NCBI RefSeq assembly: GCF_038396635.1
Contig: NZ_CP121687.1
Coordinates: 2,408,592 to 2,472,591, forward strand
From: Defluviitalea saccharophila
Lineage (GTDB): Bacteria; Bacillota; Clostridia; Lachnospirales; Defluviitaleaceae
Reading direction: 5' to 3'
DNA: 64,000 nt
Below, one piece after another: positions 8,145 to 16,939 of this stretch. Below the pieces are notes generated by a model. The model saw nothing but the letters and a program-made list of their open reading frames with translations. It did no database searches and was not told the DNA's origin. Position 1 is the stretch's first letter. Every line of letters begins with the position of its first letter. The position numbers and the translations under genes are program-made.

Positions 8145-9272
8145 TTAATCTGTTACTACTTCCGTTATTACATTTAGAATAGATGATTGGGTAATAATTC
8201 CAGATAAATTTTTATTATCGTCAATAACAAAAACATTTTTTAATTGTTGTTCTGCCATTAAATTAAGCACATCTACCATATTCATAGATTCAGGAACCGT
8301 TATTAGATCTGTGTGCATAATGTCTTTGATTTTTGCAGAATGTTTTTCATTGAGTTTAAGGTCTTTTTTTCTGACTATACCTAAAGGCTGCTGTGGTTTT
8401 GAAGATTCTGTATCCAACACCACCAAAGTATTAACTCCTTTTTCTTTCATGAGTTCTATCGCATGGGCATGGGAACGTTTAATGCTAATGGTTGCTACTT
8501 TTTTGTTCATAATGTCTCTTGCAAAAAGCATTTCTGGAGATTTCCACAAACGATTTTTGCCCACAAAATATTCTACAAAATCATCTTTTGGATTTTTTAA
8601 AATTTGCTCTGGCGTATCATATTGTAGGATTTTTCCATCTTTCATGACGGCAATTTTATCTCCTAGTTTTATAGCTTCATCCATGTCATGGGTGACAAAA
8701 ATGATGGTTTTTTGGAGTTCGTCTTGAAGTTTTAAAAGTGCTTTTTGTAATTGTTCCCTTGTTAAAGGGTCCAGGGCACTAAAAGGTTCATCCATAAGGA
8801 TGATATTCGGATTGGCTGCAAGAGCTCTTATAACGCCTACTCTTTGTTGTTGACCTCCACTAAGTTCATTAGGATAACGATTATAGTATTCATTCGCAGG
8901 GAGGTCTACTAAATCAAGGAGTTCCATAGCTCTGGCTTTTCTTTTGGCTTTATCCCATTTTTGTAACATTGGAATCAGTTCAATATTTTGTCCCACAGTC
9001 ATATGGGGAAATAATCCTACCTTTTGAATGACATAGCCAATCTTTCTTCTTAATTCAATAGGATCCATAGACATAATATCTTTTCCTTCGATATAAATCT
9101 TTCCTGTAGTTGGTTCGATGAGCCGATTAATCATTTTCATAGTTGTTGTTTTTCCACATCCACTTTCACCAATTAATACGATAAATTCACCTTTTTCAAT
9201 TTTTAGATTTAATTTGTCAACAATAATTTTATTGTTATCATAGGATTTTGTAACATTCTTTAATTCGATCAT
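8145..9272 (-). CDS. opuCA: Osmoprotectant ABC transporter, ATPase with CBS pair (OpuCA-like)
   Basis: A 375-residue protein: ABC ATPase domain in residues 1-240 with Walker A G-E-S-G-C-G-K-T-T (35-43), signature L-S-G-G-Q-Q-Q-R and Walker B I-I-L-M-D-E-P, then two CBS domains (about 250-370). It powers uptake of compatible solutes. In Listeria and Staphylococcus, the CBS pair of OpuCA binds c-di-AMP and shuts transport off at high turgor; the same control is likely here. It is the first gene of the operon and has its own promoter, with a palindrome lying between the -35 and -10 boxes. The BusR-like regulator gene lies just upstream on the same strand. Confidence 0.93.
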   Translation of the reverse strand: MIELKNVTKSYDNNKIIVDKLNLKIEKGEFIVLIGESGCGKTTTMKMINRLIEPTTGKIYIEGKDIMSMDPIELRRKIGYVIQKVGLFPHMTVGQNIELIPMLQKWDKAKRKARAMELLDLVDLPANEYYNRYPNELSGGQQQRVGVIRALAANPNIILMDEPFSALDPLTREQLQKALLKLQDELQKTIIFVTHDMDEAIKLGDKIAVMKDGKILQYDTPEQILKNPKDDFVEYFVGKNRLWKSPEMLFARDIMNKKVATISIKRSHAHAIELMKEKGVNTLVVLDTESSKPQQPLGIVRKKDLKLNEKHSAKIKDIMHTDLITVPESMNMVDVLNLMAEQQLKNVFVIDDNKNLSGIITQSSILNVITEVVTD

Positions 9273-9296
9273 TATTCCACCTCCGAAAACAACTTT

Positions 9297-9325
9297 ATAC
9301 TAACATACAAGTTGTTACTTGTCAA
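9297..9325 (-). promoter_or_regulatory. Promoter of the osmolyte transporter operon with embedded palindrome
   Basis: On the minus strand TTGACA (9320-9325) and TAGTAT (9297-9302) are separated by exactly 17 bases. The spacer carries the palindrome ACAAGT-4-ACTTGT (9307-9322), which overlaps the -35 box. That is a natural repressor site; the adjacent GntR/RCK_C regulator is the obvious candidate to bind it. Confidence 0.7.
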
Positions 9326-9342
9326 ATATTAATAGTGGAAAT

Positions 9343-9377
9343 AAATAACTCCCTAGATATTTTCTAGGGAGTTATTT
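9343..9377. terminator. Intrinsic terminator after the GntR-RCK_C gene
   Basis: A perfect 15-base inverted repeat (9343-9357 and 9363-9377) with a five-base loop; the arms begin AAATAACTCCC and end in GGGAGTTATTT. It overlaps the last bases of the regulator gene and separates its transcript from the transporter operon. Confidence 0.75.
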
Positions 9378-9992
9378 GGATAAGAATTGACTTGTACGTT
9401 CATGAATATAGGGGTCTCCAACGATAAGGAGGATGTCGCCTTCCTGAAATTCAAGATAGGGGCCTGGAGAGATGATTAAGCGCTTTCCTCTTTTGATGCC
9501 TACAATAGTGGCTCCGGTATTTTGCCAAAATTTTGTATCGTAAATGTTTTTGCCTATGATATGAGAATTGGGAGGAAGAGCGATTTCTATAGGGGTAATG
9601 AGATTACTATGTTTTAGTTTATCTGCAAATTCTACAATAGTATTGATTTTATCCTGAATTTCTAATTCAATCATTTTCTTTTGCTCTAAAAGATTACGGA
9701 TACTGTTCTTGAGTTCACCAATACTTTCTTTTTGTTTAAAGCGCTCCATAAAGAGATAGGCTTTTTCTTTTGACTTAACATAGATACCGCTTCCTTGTGT
9801 AACCGTTACGACTTCCATGTCTTCCAGAAGTCTCATTGCTCGTCTTATGGTCTCGGGGGATACATTATATTCCCCGGCTAAGGTTGAACGCCCCCTTAAT
9901 TTTTCCCCTTCTAAAAATTCTCCTTTATAGATTCTACCTGCCATGTCTACAGCTATTTTCATATAGGTAGGAACCTCTAAACCGCTGTTCAT
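9372..9992 (-). CDS. GntR-type regulator with RCK_C (TrkA-C) domain, BusR-like
   Basis: A 206-residue protein with an N-terminal GntR winged helix (about 1-75; L-A-G-E-Y-N-V-S-P-E-T-I-R-R-A), a charged coiled coil (90-125) and a C-terminal RCK_C/TrkA-C domain (about 130-204; family segments I-V-G-I-K-R-G and D-I-L-L-I-V-G-D). This is the exact domain order of BusR of Lactococcus and Streptococcus, a repressor of the BusAB osmolyte importer that needs c-di-AMP to bind DNA. Here it sits directly upstream of an OpuC-type importer on the same strand. I infer that it is the c-di-AMP-responsive repressor of that operon. A non-BusR member of this architecture controlling potassium transport is the main alternative. 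Confidence 0.85.
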   Translation of the reverse strand: MNSGLEVPTYMKIAVDMAGRIYKGEFLEGEKLRGRSTLAGEYNVSPETIRRAMRLLEDMEVVTVTQGSGIYVKSKEKAYLFMERFKQKESIGELKNSIRNLLEQKKMIELEIQDKINTIVEFADKLKHSNLITPIEIALPPNSHIIGKNIYDTKFWQNTGATIVGIKRGKRLIISPGPYLEFQEGDILLIVGDPYIHERTSQFLSK

Positions 9993-10110
9993 GATTTTTC
10001 ACCTCTAATAGATCATTTTCAAGATACGTGTTGAATTGAATATCATCCCCATTGTAGCATAGGATAATTGTTTTTGCATTATTGAATTTATTTGTAAAAA
10101 GTATAAGAAA

Positions 10111-10140
10111 TGTATAAATATTATTGGAAATATTTATACA
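10111..10140. repeat. 12-bp inverted repeat upstream of the BusR-like gene
   Basis: TGTATAAATATT (10111-10122) and AATATTTATACA (10129-10140) are exact reverse complements separated by six bases. It lies about 120 bases upstream of the regulator's start codon, in the leader or promoter area, and may be a regulator binding site. It does not resemble the ACAAGT palindrome in front of the transporter operon. Confidence 0.4.
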
Positions 10141-10275
10141 ATTAGAAATAAAGAAGGCGAAATTTAACGATAAAAAGTACTTATAATTAATAATCATACT
10201 CATTCATTAAGACTTTTATGGCGATCATATGAACTACTTTACATAATATAAAATATCCCAAAGGCACTCACAAAA

Positions 10276-10398
10276 CTATCCACAAAGAAATGTCCTATTT
10301 TATGGGATATTTTAGTTATACACAAAACTATCCACATTATCCACAGGATTTATGTTCACAAAACAAATGTTTTGTGGAAACCTGTGAAGTTATCCACA
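10276..10398 (+). promoter_or_regulatory. DnaA-box cluster
   Basis: Within 123 bases there are three exact TTATNCACA boxes (10316-10324 TTATACACA, 10337-10345 and 10390-10398 TTATCCACA) and two single-mismatch CTATCCACA boxes (10276-10284, 10328-10336), all in the same orientation, with weaker ATGTTCACA at 10352-10360. Two pairs are nearly contiguous (10316-10345). The surrounding gap (about 10010-10620) is AT-rich and gene-free. dnaA and dnaN are not nearby, so this is not the standard clostridial origin; it resembles the chromosomal DnaA-box clusters (DBC/datA/DARS type) that titrate or recharge DnaA, or that control a gene through DnaA. Confidence 0.75.
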
Positions 10399-10472
10399 AA
10401 ATGAGAATGAACTCTATATTTTGTTCTAAATCGTTTTAATTTTGCAGGATTCACTTCTTATCATACAAGAAA

Positions 10473-10557
10473 GCGTTCGGCATGCACAACGCTCGCACCG
10501 AACGCAGTATGTAAATCAGATAATATACACTATGCGTGAGTGTGCATTCTACCCGGA
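10473..10557. repeat. Nested inverted repeats in a GC-richer intergenic patch
   Basis: GCGTTCGG (10473-10480) and CCGAACGC (10498-10505) form one hairpin. A second, imperfect pairing joins ATGCACA...CGCA (from 10482) with TGCG...TGTGCAT (about 10533-10547). A ribosome-like GGAGGA with an ATG and immediate stop follows at 10555-10575. The patch is clearly more GC-rich than its surroundings. I cannot assign it: a structured RNA, a decayed insertion or a binding-site array are all possible. Confidence 0.4.
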
Positions 10558-10572
10558 GGAATTTCCTATGCA

Positions 10573-10608
10573 ATAAAAATAACCTGTCGATCGACAGGTT
10601 ATTTTTAT
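10573..10608. terminator. Perfect 36-bp palindromic terminator
   Basis: Bases 10573-10590 and 10591-10608 are exact reverse complements, with A-rich and T-rich ends and a GTCGATCGAC centre. It terminates the chemoreceptor gene on the minus strand and can act in both directions. Confidence 0.8.
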
Positions 10609-10627
10609 GAATGATTGAAAATTAGTA

Positions 10628-12772
10628 TTATCTAAATTTGGAGTAAGTTTGTTTTAACTCTTCTATGCTCTTTAAGAGATCATTAGCCATCTCAGCGATT
10701 TTATCGGAATGCTGGGTCTGCATTAAAGTTTCTGCACTTACTTCTTCGGCTATGCTGGCGGACTGTTCAATGATTTGAGATATTTCAGATATAGCCCGAT
10801 ATAGATTCTCCTTATTTGACATTACTTCGTTAAGAAGAGTAGTGGTATTCTGTATTTCTTCATTGATATTTTCCATTTTAACGAAAATTTGATTAAAGGT
10901 TTCATTGGTTTGATTTACAATAGGAATCTGACTGTTAAACTTCGTCATGGATTTTTCAACTTCTTGCATAGCAAATTCTTTCTTTTCATGGATCGCTTTA
11001 ACTGTTTCAGCTATGGTATTGATCGCATTTTGAGTTTGATAAGAAAGATTTCTAACTTCGTCTGCAACGACTGCAAAACCTTTACCGTATTTGCCTGCTC
11101 TGGCAGCTTCTATTGCTGCATTGAGTGCCAGAAGATTTGTTTGATCATTTACTGATTTAACTAAGTTTAAGATATTGCTTATATTACTTGCTTCATCTCC
11201 TAGAGATTTTACATAGGTATAGATATTGTTTGCGCTGTTGATTGTACTGTTTGTGTTATCGGATAAGATATCCAGGCTTTCCTTCGTATCCTGGCTCATT
11301 TTCATCGTTGCTTGGGAAATATCTCTTATTTTGTATATAGCAGAATGTACATTGTTAATATCATTGGATAAATCATTCAATAAGAGTACACTGCCTTGAG
11401 TCTGCATACTTTGTTCTTCAGCGCCTTTTGCTAAGCTTTCTACGGCCAAAGCAACTTCCCTGGCAGATTGGGAAGTAGAAGATGCAACTTTTTGAAGGAC
11501 GCTGGCATTTTCTTCTACTATATCCGTAACTTCATGGGAGTTTTTAAGCAATTGTCTTAAGGAAGAAACCATGTTTGTAAATCCATTGACCAAAGTTGCC
11601 ATTTCCTGATTTGAAATAGTAACTTTTTTCTCAAATTGATCTACAACATTCAAATTACCGCGACCAACCTCTTCCATATACTGTGACATTTTAGAGATTG
11701 GTTTGGACAGTAATTGTGCGAAATAAATACTAATAAATATGATGATGATTAAGAATACTCCTAACAAAATAAATATGTTGAAAAACGAATTATTAAAGTC
11801 TCTCATCAATATCGTGATATCGGAATTAATAATAAGGAGCCAGCCGTTGCTATATTTACTGTAGCTGATTAAATGATTTCCGTCAGCAAAAGAGTTTGAA
11901 GGAGAAGGATTATTCCTGATATCTTCTATATATTTAAGATAATGGGTTTCTAAATTTTTATTAACCAATTGAGTATTATCGCATAATGCAATCTCGCTAT
12001 TTTTATCCAGTATTAATATAGGAATTTCAGGATCGATACTGGCGTTTTTGATAAGAGTATTAAAATAATTTTCATTAATGGAAAAGAACATAAAAAGATC
12101 ATTATTCTTAATGGTATCATCCAGTCTTCTTGCAATGTAAATCTTTCTACTATCATCATTGCCTAAGAATACCCATTGAGGTTCATAGGAAATATTCTCT
12201 TTGAGTTCTTTATAAACATCGGAATTTAAAAATTCTTCACTGTTAAAATACTCAGCAGCTTGGCTGGAACCCCCCGCAGAGTAGATCAGCCTGTCGTTAT
12301 TAATTGTATATAAACCGTTTATGACCTTATTTTTATTAAATATATTCAATAAAAGTGCATCGATATCTACTTTTAAGTTAAGAAGTTTTCCTCTATCTAA
12401 AGTATCATAATTTCTGGTATATTGCTTAAAATCACGATCTAGAGTGACTTCGGAAATTACATTATCAACAAGGGACAAGGATTCGTTAATGTTGGCACTA
12501 AGTTGATTTACTATTTTCTGAGAATAAAGTGAAACGATATCTTCTACACAACCAGTAATACTGCTTTTCGTAATGCCCATAATGATCAGACATGGAATGA
12601 TGCCAATAGATAATAATAGAGCAATGATATGATAAGACAGTTTTGTTTTGTTAATCTTAGTGAGTAAAGATTTTTTGAGGATAGAATTTTTCTTAATCAT
12701 TGTTCTAAGTTTTGGCCTATGAGCAGTTTTTTGCTTAACGGCTTTTTGAAGACCTTTCTTTCTTATTAGCAT
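10628..12772 (-). CDS. Methyl-accepting chemotaxis protein
   Basis: Transmembrane chemoreceptor of about 714 residues. A basic N-terminus is followed by a membrane segment, a roughly 280-residue extracellular ligand domain (double-Cache-like by length and layout), a second membrane segment, a HAMP linker and the cytoplasmic signalling domain with the hairpin tip [18 protein letters not shown] and [15 protein letters not shown] place the start at the internal ATG at 12772, seven bases after a GGGGGA site, not at the longer upstream start (12829), which lacks one. It feeds CheA/CheW; a CheW gene lies at 27.2 kb. Its position beside a sugar-uptake regulator and importer suggests sugar sensing, but this is inference. 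Confidence 0.88.
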   Translation of the reverse strand: MLIRKKGLQKAVKQKTAHRPKLRTMIKKNSILKKSLLTKINKTKLSYHIIALLLSIGIIPCLIIMGITKSSITGCVEDIVSLYSQKIVNQLSANINESLSLVDNVISEVTLDRDFKQYTRNYDTLDRGKLLNLKVDIDALLLNIFNKNKVINGLYTINNDRLIYSAGGSSQAAEYFNSEEFLNSDVYKELKENISYEPQWVFLGNDDSRKIYIARRLDDTIKNNDLFMFFSINENYFNTLIKNASIDPEIPILILDKNSEIALCDNTQLVNKNLETHYLKYIEDIRNNPSPSNSFADGNHLISYSKYSNGWLLIINSDITILMRDFNNSFFNIFILLGVFLIIIIFISIYFAQLLSKPISKMSQYMEEVGRGNLNVVDQFEKKVTISNQEMATLVNGFTNMVSSLRQLLKNSHEVTDIVEENASVLQKVASSTSQSAREVALAVESLAKGAEEQSMQTQGSVLLLNDLSNDINNVHSAIYKIRDISQATMKMSQDTKESLDILSDNTNSTINSANNIYTYVKSLGDEASNISNILNLVKSVNDQTNLLALNAAIEAARAGKYGKGFAVVADEVRNLSYQTQNAINTIAETVKAIHEKKEFAMQEVEKSMTKFNSQIPIVNQTNETFNQIFVKMENINEEIQNTTTLLNEVMSNKENLYRAISEISQIIEQSASIAEEVSAETLMQTQHSDKIAEMANDLLKSIEELKQTYSKFR

Positions 12773-12902
12773 ATATAGTCCCCCCAGTAATTTGATATTA
12801 AATACTTGTATTATATCTAATATCGACAAGATTTTATTGAAGTATATTAATAATTATAATAATAATTTAATATATATAATAATTCAAGAAGTAAATATTT
12901 TT

Positions 12903-14105
12903 TTAATTATTAGATTGCCTATAGGCATTGGGCGAAATTCCCATATATTTATTGAACATCTTAATGTAGTAACTTTGATTGCAAAATTGATAAAATGCTG
13001 CGATATCCGCAATGGACTCATTGCTGTATTTGAGGAAATAAGTGGATTCTTCAACCCTCCTTTTTATGATGTATTGGAAAAGGCTTATTCCTACCTCCTT
13101 TTTAAATAAAGCACTCAGGTAATTTGGATGAACATATACATTATCAGCAATATCCTTAAGGGTAAGTTTATCCGATAAGTGATTAACAATATATGTCATC
13201 GTGTTTCTAATAACGGGAGAGAATTTAAAAGTATTTGCTTCATTGACTTTTTCAATAAAAGTTTCAACCATTCTATATTCCAGGCTATCCAGCTCTGCCA
13301 TGGAGTTTGATTTTTCTATCTCTATAATAAATGCATCACTCATATTAAATGCTTCATAGTCCGTTACGCCCCCTTCTATGGCGGCCCTTGTAAAGATGGT
13401 ACAGGAACATATGAGGGAATTCTTTAAAGAGCGTAGGGGATCATCGGATAATTTTGCACGATTTAAAGAATTGATTTCTGAAAGAATTTGCCTTGCATTG
13501 GATTTCGTGCCGTTTTTAATCATCTTAATAATAACTTGTTCCAAAAAATACGGGGGATGCTGGAACATACTCATCCTATTTTTATATGTAGTGACAAAGT
13601 AATTCTCGGGAACCGATGCATGTGTGGATGCAGGCTGATCCACATGGATATTAGAATCATCAGGAAATAGATAGTTGAGCAGTTTATTGATATAAAAACG
13701 TCTTGTATTATCTAAAACCTGAAGTTTAGCAAAATAATCAACGAGCTTATTTTTTAATTTAATAGGAAGAGAATTTTTCTTTATAAGTGTTGAAAGCTTA
13801 GCATCATACATTTCTTCATCTAAAAAAGGACCTATTAAAATAAGATCTGTTTCATTAAGTTCAAAAACAATATAGCATTCGAAATAGTCATTTATCACAA
13901 ATTGACATGTCAGAATTTGATTTTTACTAAAAATGATACTCGGAAATTCTGATTGATTTTTTAGTAATACATCCATCGATAAAGGCTTTTCGGGGAACTG
14001 TACCACGGGGGAATTATTGCTATATAAACTCACTGGTACACGGGCAAAGTAGTATAAAATTTCTAGTTTTTCTAAGGCAGTATTATAAATATAGTTATAT
14101 TCCAT
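12903..14105 (-). CDS. AraC-family transcriptional regulator
   Basis: A protein of about 400 residues with a long N-terminal region of unclear family (about 1-290) and a C-terminal AraC/XylS domain (300-400) containing L-K-D-I-A-D-N-V-Y-V-H-P-N-Y-L-S and the second helix-turn-helix S-Y-Y-I-K-M-F-N-K-Y-M-G-I-S-P. The start at 14105 is chosen because GAGGGGG sits six bases upstream; a start at 14150 has no such site. It is divergent from the sugar importer operon beginning at 14321 and most likely activates it. No receiver domain is present, so it is not a two-component partner; the N-terminal part may sense a ligand directly. Confidence 0.87.
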   Translation of the reverse strand: MEYNYIYNTALEKLEILYYFARVPVSLYSNNSPVVQFPEKPLSMDVLLKNQSEFPSIIFSKNQILTCQFVINDYFECYIVFELNETDLILIGPFLDEEMYDAKLSTLIKKNSLPIKLKNKLVDYFAKLQVLDNTRRFYINKLLNYLFPDDSNIHVDQPASTHASVPENYFVTTYKNRMSMFQHPPYFLEQVIIKMIKNGTKSNARQILSEINSLNRAKLSDDPLRSLKNSLICSCTIFTRAAIEGGVTDYEAFNMSDAFIIEIEKSNSMAELDSLEYRMVETFIEKVNEANTFKFSPVIRNTMTYIVNHLSDKLTLKDIADNVYVHPNYLSALFKKEVGISLFQYIIKRRVEESTYFLKYSNESIADIAAFYQFCNQSYYIKMFNKYMGISPNAYRQSNN

Positions 14106-14220
14106 AAAAAACCCCCTCATTTCACATGATCTTATATATAAATTATCCATTAATATTATAACACTTTTATTAATATAATGAAATACAAAAATTTTAAATT
14201 AGTATATTATAAAAACATCC

Positions 14221-14234
14221 AATAAGCGATTACA
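14221..14234. promoter_or_regulatory. Candidate cre site (CcpA operator)
   Basis: AATAAGCGATTACA matches 12 of 14 positions of the cre consensus TGWAANCGNTNWCA, including the central CG. It lies 87 bases before the importer operon's first codon, just after an AT-rich box TATTAT (14205-14210). Catabolite repression of a sugar operon would be expected. No convincing -35 box was found. Confidence 0.45.
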
Positions 14235-14320
14235 AAAGAGTAGCTTTTGGTAAAAACAGTGCAAGTGTTTTAATAGAGCACTTTGCACAAAACAAAAAAA
14301 TATTTAAGGGGGAAATTAAA

Positions 14321-15586
14321 ATGAAGAAATGGTTAAGTATTCTTGTAGCTATGGTTATGGTTTTAAGCGTAGGCTGTTCAAAGGCTCCTGCAACTCAAGA
14401 AACACCTGCAGAAACACCTGCTGAACAAAAAACCGAAACACCTGCAGCAGAAACACCTGCAGAAAAGACAAAAATTAGTTTTGCAGTACAAGCAGACAGC
14501 ACACCTGCTCTTGAAACTCTTGTAAGCACATTTAACGGAAGTCAAGACAAATACACAGTTGAAATCGTTGAGTTCACTAACGACTCCGCACAAATGCACG
14601 ACCAATTAATTACATCCTTATCATCCGGATCTTCTGAATACGACGTAATGTCTCTTGACGTAGTTTGGGCTGGAGAATTCGCAGCAGCAGGCTATATCGA
14701 AGCATTAGACATGATGATGGACGAAGCTGGATTAAAAATCGAAGATTTTAATGCTGGTTCCATGGCATCCGGAAGCTATCAAGGTAAACAATACACATTA
14801 CCTTATTTCCCAGACTTAGGTCTTTTATACTATCGTTCTGACATCGTAAGCCCAGAAGATGCAGCAAAACTTGAAAGTGGAAACTATACATACGATGATC
14901 TTTATGCAATGATGGAAAAATATAAAGGTCAAGGCGGAACAGAAACAGCTTTCACATTCCAATCCAAACAATATGAAGGTTTAACATGTAATTCTACTGA
15001 ATTTACAGGTGCTTTCACAGATATTAAAGCTGGACTTGAAACAATGAAGAAATTCACAGATTCTGCTCTTACTCCAACAGATATCTTAAACTATGATGAA
15101 GGTGCTACACATACAAACTTCGCAGAAGGTAAAGCAGTATTCTCCAGAAACTGGCCATATCAATATGGTGTTATTAAGAGTGACGATTCCAAAATTAATC
15201 CTGACCAAGTTGGCGTAGCTCCATTGCCAAAAGGTGACGTTGTAGGTGGATGGTTATTATCCATTAACAAAAACACAAAGAACATGGAAGGCGCTTGGGA
15301 ATTCGTTAAATTCGTTGCAGGTCCTGAAGGACAAAAGATCAATTCTACTAAAGGTGGATACTTACCAGGATTCAATGCATTACTTAGCGATGAAGAAGTA
15401 ATCGCAGCTAATGACCTTCTTAAATCCGAAGGATTCAAAAAAGCTCTTACATCAACAATTGCAAGACCTGTTAGCGCAGAATACTCAAAATTATCCGACA
15501 CTATCCAAGTTAATGTACACAAGTACTTATCTGGAAGCCAAGATATCGACGCTACTGTAGCAGCAATTGAAGGTGCTTTAAAATAA
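14321..15586 (+). CDS. Sugar ABC transporter, substrate-binding lipoprotein
   Basis: A 421-residue family 1 solute-binding protein. Signal peptide with lipobox S-V-G-C (C19), then a linker of repeated E-T-P-A-E units (about residues 23-48) that tethers the binding domain, then a maltose-binding-type fold with the segments E-Y-D-V-M-S-L-D-V-V-W and Y-Y-R-S-D. The overall pattern resembles the trehalose/maltose binders of the ThuE type. It is the first gene of an operon with two permeases and a GH65 phosphorylase, so the ligand is probably an alpha-linked disaccharide. No ATPase gene is in the operon; a shared MsmX-like ATPase encoded elsewhere is likely. Confidence 0.9.
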   Translation: MKKWLSILVAMVMVLSVGCSKAPATQETPAETPAEQKTETPAAETPAEKTKISFAVQADSTPALETLVSTFNGSQDKYTVEIVEFTNDSAQMHDQLITSLSSGSSEYDVMSLDVVWAGEFAAAGYIEALDMMMDEAGLKIEDFNAGSMASGSYQGKQYTLPYFPDLGLLYYRSDIVSPEDAAKLESGNYTYDDLYAMMEKYKGQGGTETAFTFQSKQYEGLTCNSTEFTGAFTDIKAGLETMKKFTDSALTPTDILNYDEGATHTNFAEGKAVFSRNWPYQYGVIKSDDSKINPDQVGVAPLPKGDVVGGWLLSINKNTKNMEGAWEFVKFVAGPEGQKINSTKGGYLPGFNALLSDEEVIAANDLLKSEGFKKALTSTIARPVSAEYSKLSDTIQVNVHKYLSGSQDIDATVAAIEGALK

Positions 15587-15624
15587 TTAAAACAAAATAA
15601 AACAGTCATATAGTGAATGAAATG

Positions 15625-15664
15625 AAGATGGGAATAGAACCAAGTATAGGGCTATTCCCATCTT
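15625..15664 (+). terminator. Intercistronic hairpin after the binding-protein gene
   Basis: AAGATGGGAATAG (15625-15637) pairs exactly with CTATTCCCATCTT (15652-15664). Only a weak T-run follows, so it is probably a partial terminator or message-stabilising stem that lets the binding protein be made in excess over the permeases. Confidence 0.65.
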
Positions 15665-15701
15665 TATAAAAAATACAATTTAGTATTGGGGGGGAAGTAA
15701 G

Positions 15702-16928
15702 GTGCAAAAGACACTATCCTTCAGAGAGTTTTTATTTATTCTTCCTATTCTTGTAATTATCTCTATATTTTCTATTTGGCCCATACTAGATACACTAAAG
15801 TATACAGTATTTGATTATCGTTTGAATGACCAACAAAAGTCACAAATGTTTTTAGGAGATCGTTTTAATACCAGTTCGTTTAATGAAAACGTTAAATATG
15901 TTCGTTTCTATTTAAATAAGGACAAGGATTTAGTTCAGGACAGTGCTCAGAAACAGGAATTTGAGAGAGTGATCGGCTATACCCAAGAGATTATGGCAAA
16001 ATACGAAACTCAAATTGGAGTTATAGAATTATCCTCTGATGAAGCAAAAGAAATAGAAGAGTATATAACAAATATCAAAGCGGATACCGTTAAGCTTTAT
16101 GAAGCGAATAAAGCGGATAATTTAGTTAACGGTGAAAACTTACAAATGGTTATTTCTGAATTGGATAAATCATTTATAGGTTCTAACTTTATCGGCGCTC
16201 AATCTTATGTTCAGATCTTAACAGATGCTAGATTCTGGATAGCACTTAAAAATACATTGCTTTTCACTGTTGTATCTGTATTTATTGAATTCGTATTAGG
16301 ACTTGCTCTTGCGATGATTATGAATAAAGCAATGAAGGGAGTAGGATTAGTAAGAACAATATCCTTAATTCCTTGGGCAATACCTACGGCAGTATCCGCT
16401 CTTATGTGGAGTTATATGTATGACGGTGGCAGCGGAATTATAGCTAAACTGGCATCTGATATAGGTTTTGTTCAAAGTCCGGAACATCTTTTACTTACCG
16501 GTACCGGTGCGATGGCATCAGCGATTGTATCAGACGTTTGGAAGACAACACCTTATATGGCATTGCTTATTTTAGGAGGACTTCAAACCATCGACAAGGG
16601 ATTATACGAAAGTTCTCAAATTGACGGAGCAGGCAGAATTAAAACTTTTACAGCAATCACATTGCCACTCCTTAAGCCATCCATATTAGTAGCACTTCTT
16701 TTCAGAACCTTGGATGCATTCAGAGTATATGACTTAATTGCCGTATTAACAGGTGGAGGACCAGGAGGTTCTACAGAAACATTATCCATTTATGCTTATA
16801 AAGTAATGTTTGGACAAACCAATTTCGGATATGGTGCAGTAATTGTTTTAATGATGTTCTTCTGTGTTGCAGCTATAGCGTTCTTGTTCGTTAAAGTTCT
16901 TGGAGCAGACATTATGTCTAACAAATAG
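15702..16928 (+). CDS. Sugar ABC transporter, permease (MalF/ThuF type) with long first loop
   Basis: A 408-residue permease starting at GTG behind GGGGGGGAAG. After a first membrane segment (about residues 10-30) comes a hydrophilic, charged stretch of roughly 130 residues expected to lie outside the cell, comparable in position to the MalF P2 loop. The remaining part has five or more membrane segments and the coupling motif Y-E-S-S-Q-I-D-G-A-G (about residues 305-314). The next permease gene starts 11 bases after the stop. The extra loop may hold the binding protein during transport, as P2 does in E. coli MalF; the sequence looks unrelated to P2. Confidence 0.9.
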   Translation: MQKTLSFREFLFILPILVIISIFSIWPILDTLKYTVFDYRLNDQQKSQMFLGDRFNTSSFNENVKYVRFYLNKDKDLVQDSAQKQEFERVIGYTQEIMAKYETQIGVIELSSDEAKEIEEYITNIKADTVKLYEANKADNLVNGENLQMVISELDKSFIGSNFIGAQSYVQILTDARFWIALKNTLLFTVVSVFIEFVLGLALAMIMNKAMKGVGLVRTISLIPWAIPTAVSALMWSYMYDGGSGIIAKLASDIGFVQSPEHLLLTGTGAMASAIVSDVWKTTPYMALLILGGLQTIDKGLYESSQIDGAGRIKTFTAITLPLLKPSILVALLFRTLDAFRVYDLIAVLTGGGPGGSTETLSIYAYKVMFGQTNFGYGAVIVLMMFFCVAAIAFLFVKVLGADIMSNK

Positions 16929-16939
16929 GGGGTGGGATC

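Noticed and set aside
9934-10203. 89-residue minus-strand ORF upstream of the GntR-RCK_C gene
   Set aside because: AT-rich composition, no ribosome site, and it overlaps the start of a well-supported gene.
10276-10398. Main replication origin oriC
   Set aside because: DnaA boxes are clustered, but dnaA, dnaN, recF, gyrB or rpmH are not in the neighbourhood. A DnaA-box cluster of the titration or control type is the safer reading.
13378-13602. 74-residue plus-strand ORF within the AraC gene
   Set aside because: A shadow of the real minus-strand gene; no ribosome site and no family features.
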